From positions 1 to 7,277 of the forward strand of contig CAJOLG010000086.1 of assembly GCA_905235315.1 (NCBI GenBank): DNA of 7,277 nt, given 5' to 3'. The translations under genes were made by a program, and so were the position numbers. Positions 6,786-7,277 of the stretch are shown one piece after another (the first letter of the stretch is position 1; every line of letters begins with the position of its first letter). The notes beneath the pieces are model-generated. The model saw only the letters and a program-made list of their open reading frames with translations. It searched no databases and was not told the origin of the DNA. Source of the stretch: an uncultured Solobacterium sp. Its GTDB lineage: Bacteria; Bacillota_I; Bacilli_A; Erysipelotrichales; Erysipelotrichaceae.

Positions 6786-7277
6786 ACTGTCTCCGATCCC
6801 GTTCCGTCAAACCGGAACACGTGTTTCAGGCCTTTTGCGGCCGCGGCGTTCTGAAACGCCTGCTCAAAGTCTTCGATGCGGTATGCGTCCGACATGATGA
6901 GATCGAGCGGGATCCGCCCGTCATCCACCGGTTTCGCACACATGCGGTATTCGGAAATGCTCTGCCATGTGCAGCCCTGGATCGTCAGCTGCCGGTAATG
7001 AATCAGGTTGGTATTGATCGGTACAATTTTCTTATGATCGGGAAGCCCGCCGAAGAACAGCAGTTTTCCGTTCATGTTCATATACTCCGGCGAAGCCGCC
7101 GTCCATTGTGACACCGAATGCCTGCATATCCTTACACAGATGGGTATTGCCGGAAACACATGCATCGCAATGACCGCAGCCGATATTCGGCGCCACAGAA
7201 ACTCTGTCACCAATATCATACCCTGTTACGGCAGCTCCTACTTCAACAATATCACCCGCAAACTCATGGCCCGGAAT
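6782..7277 (-). pseudogene. Zinc-type medium-chain dehydrogenase, internally deleted and frameshifted, 5' end outside window
   Basis: Remnant of a sorbitol/threonine dehydrogenase-like MDR enzyme that would oxidise a sugar or polyol with NAD(P). Reading from 7277, the first frame gives IPGHEFAGDIVEVG with the GHE catalytic-zinc motif and the structural-zinc cysteines C34, C37, C40 and C48 (CX2CX2CX7C, numbered from the window edge). It reaches FGVTMDGGFA at 7089, then runs out of frame to a TAA at 7032-7034. The rest of the family sequence resumes in another frame from about 7087 (EYMNMNGKLLFFGGLPDHKK) and continues normally to the TGA at 6782-6784. Between GGFA and EYMNMNG, the family has well over 100 residues containing the second catalytic region and the Rossmann NAD-binding glycines; these are absent. 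The product therefore cannot bind cofactor and I call it a broken gene. A sequencing or assembly error that removed a segment is the main alternative. Confidence 0.8.

Noticed and set aside
5370..6854. Long open frame of 494 codons on the + strand
   Set aside because: It lies antisense to the FGGY kinase, whose motifs are complete and in order. The + strand product shows no recognisable domain, is rich in His/Arg as expected for a shadow frame, and has no ribosome binding site context.
1..7277. CRISPR arrays, tRNA or rRNA genes, insertion sequences
   Set aside because: No spaced direct repeats of CRISPR type, no cloverleaf or rRNA-like stretch, and no transposase or terminal inverted repeats were seen; almost all of the window is coding.

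Overview
The window holds seven genes, all on the minus strand, in two transcription units that run from high to low coordinates. The dense packing (4-14 base overlaps or gaps of 2-14 bases), strong AGGAGG-like ribosome binding sites, mid-range GC and the gene types (a short GntR regulator beside an ABC-2 exporter, and an FGGY kinase cassette) suggest a Bacillota (Firmicutes) genome, perhaps a gut Clostridia or Erysipelotrichia. That placement is inference from style, not from a marker gene.

Unit 1 (7277 down to about 2927) looks like a sugar or polyol catabolic operon whose promoter lies outside the window. In order of transcription it carries: a zinc-type medium-chain dehydrogenase, cut by the window edge and apparently broken by an internal deletion with a frame change near 7087; an FGGY-family carbohydrate kinase; a protein resembling the L-fucose/L-arabinose isomerase superfamily; and an RmlD-like, extended-SDR NAD(P)-dependent sugar reductase or epimerase. 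A clear intrinsic terminator (2927-2982) ends the unit. Oxidation or reduction, aldose-ketose isomerisation and phosphorylation form a coherent route for funnelling a sugar into metabolism, but the substrate cannot be read from the sequence. No transporter, aldolase or regulator for it is visible here.

An intergenic stretch (2743-3010) holds the terminator, an imperfect inverted repeat of unknown role (2838-2881), and a probable promoter for unit 2. The promoter's -10 lies inside a tandem array of a 9-base unit (2758-2789) that looks like a regulator-binding site.

Unit 2 (about 2770 down to 23) is an autoregulated-looking drug/peptide-stress type module: a YtrA-like GntR repressor with no effector-binding domain, an ABC ATPase and a large ABC-2 type permease. 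The three overlap in a translationally coupled chain. Whether a further gene follows below base 22 cannot be seen.
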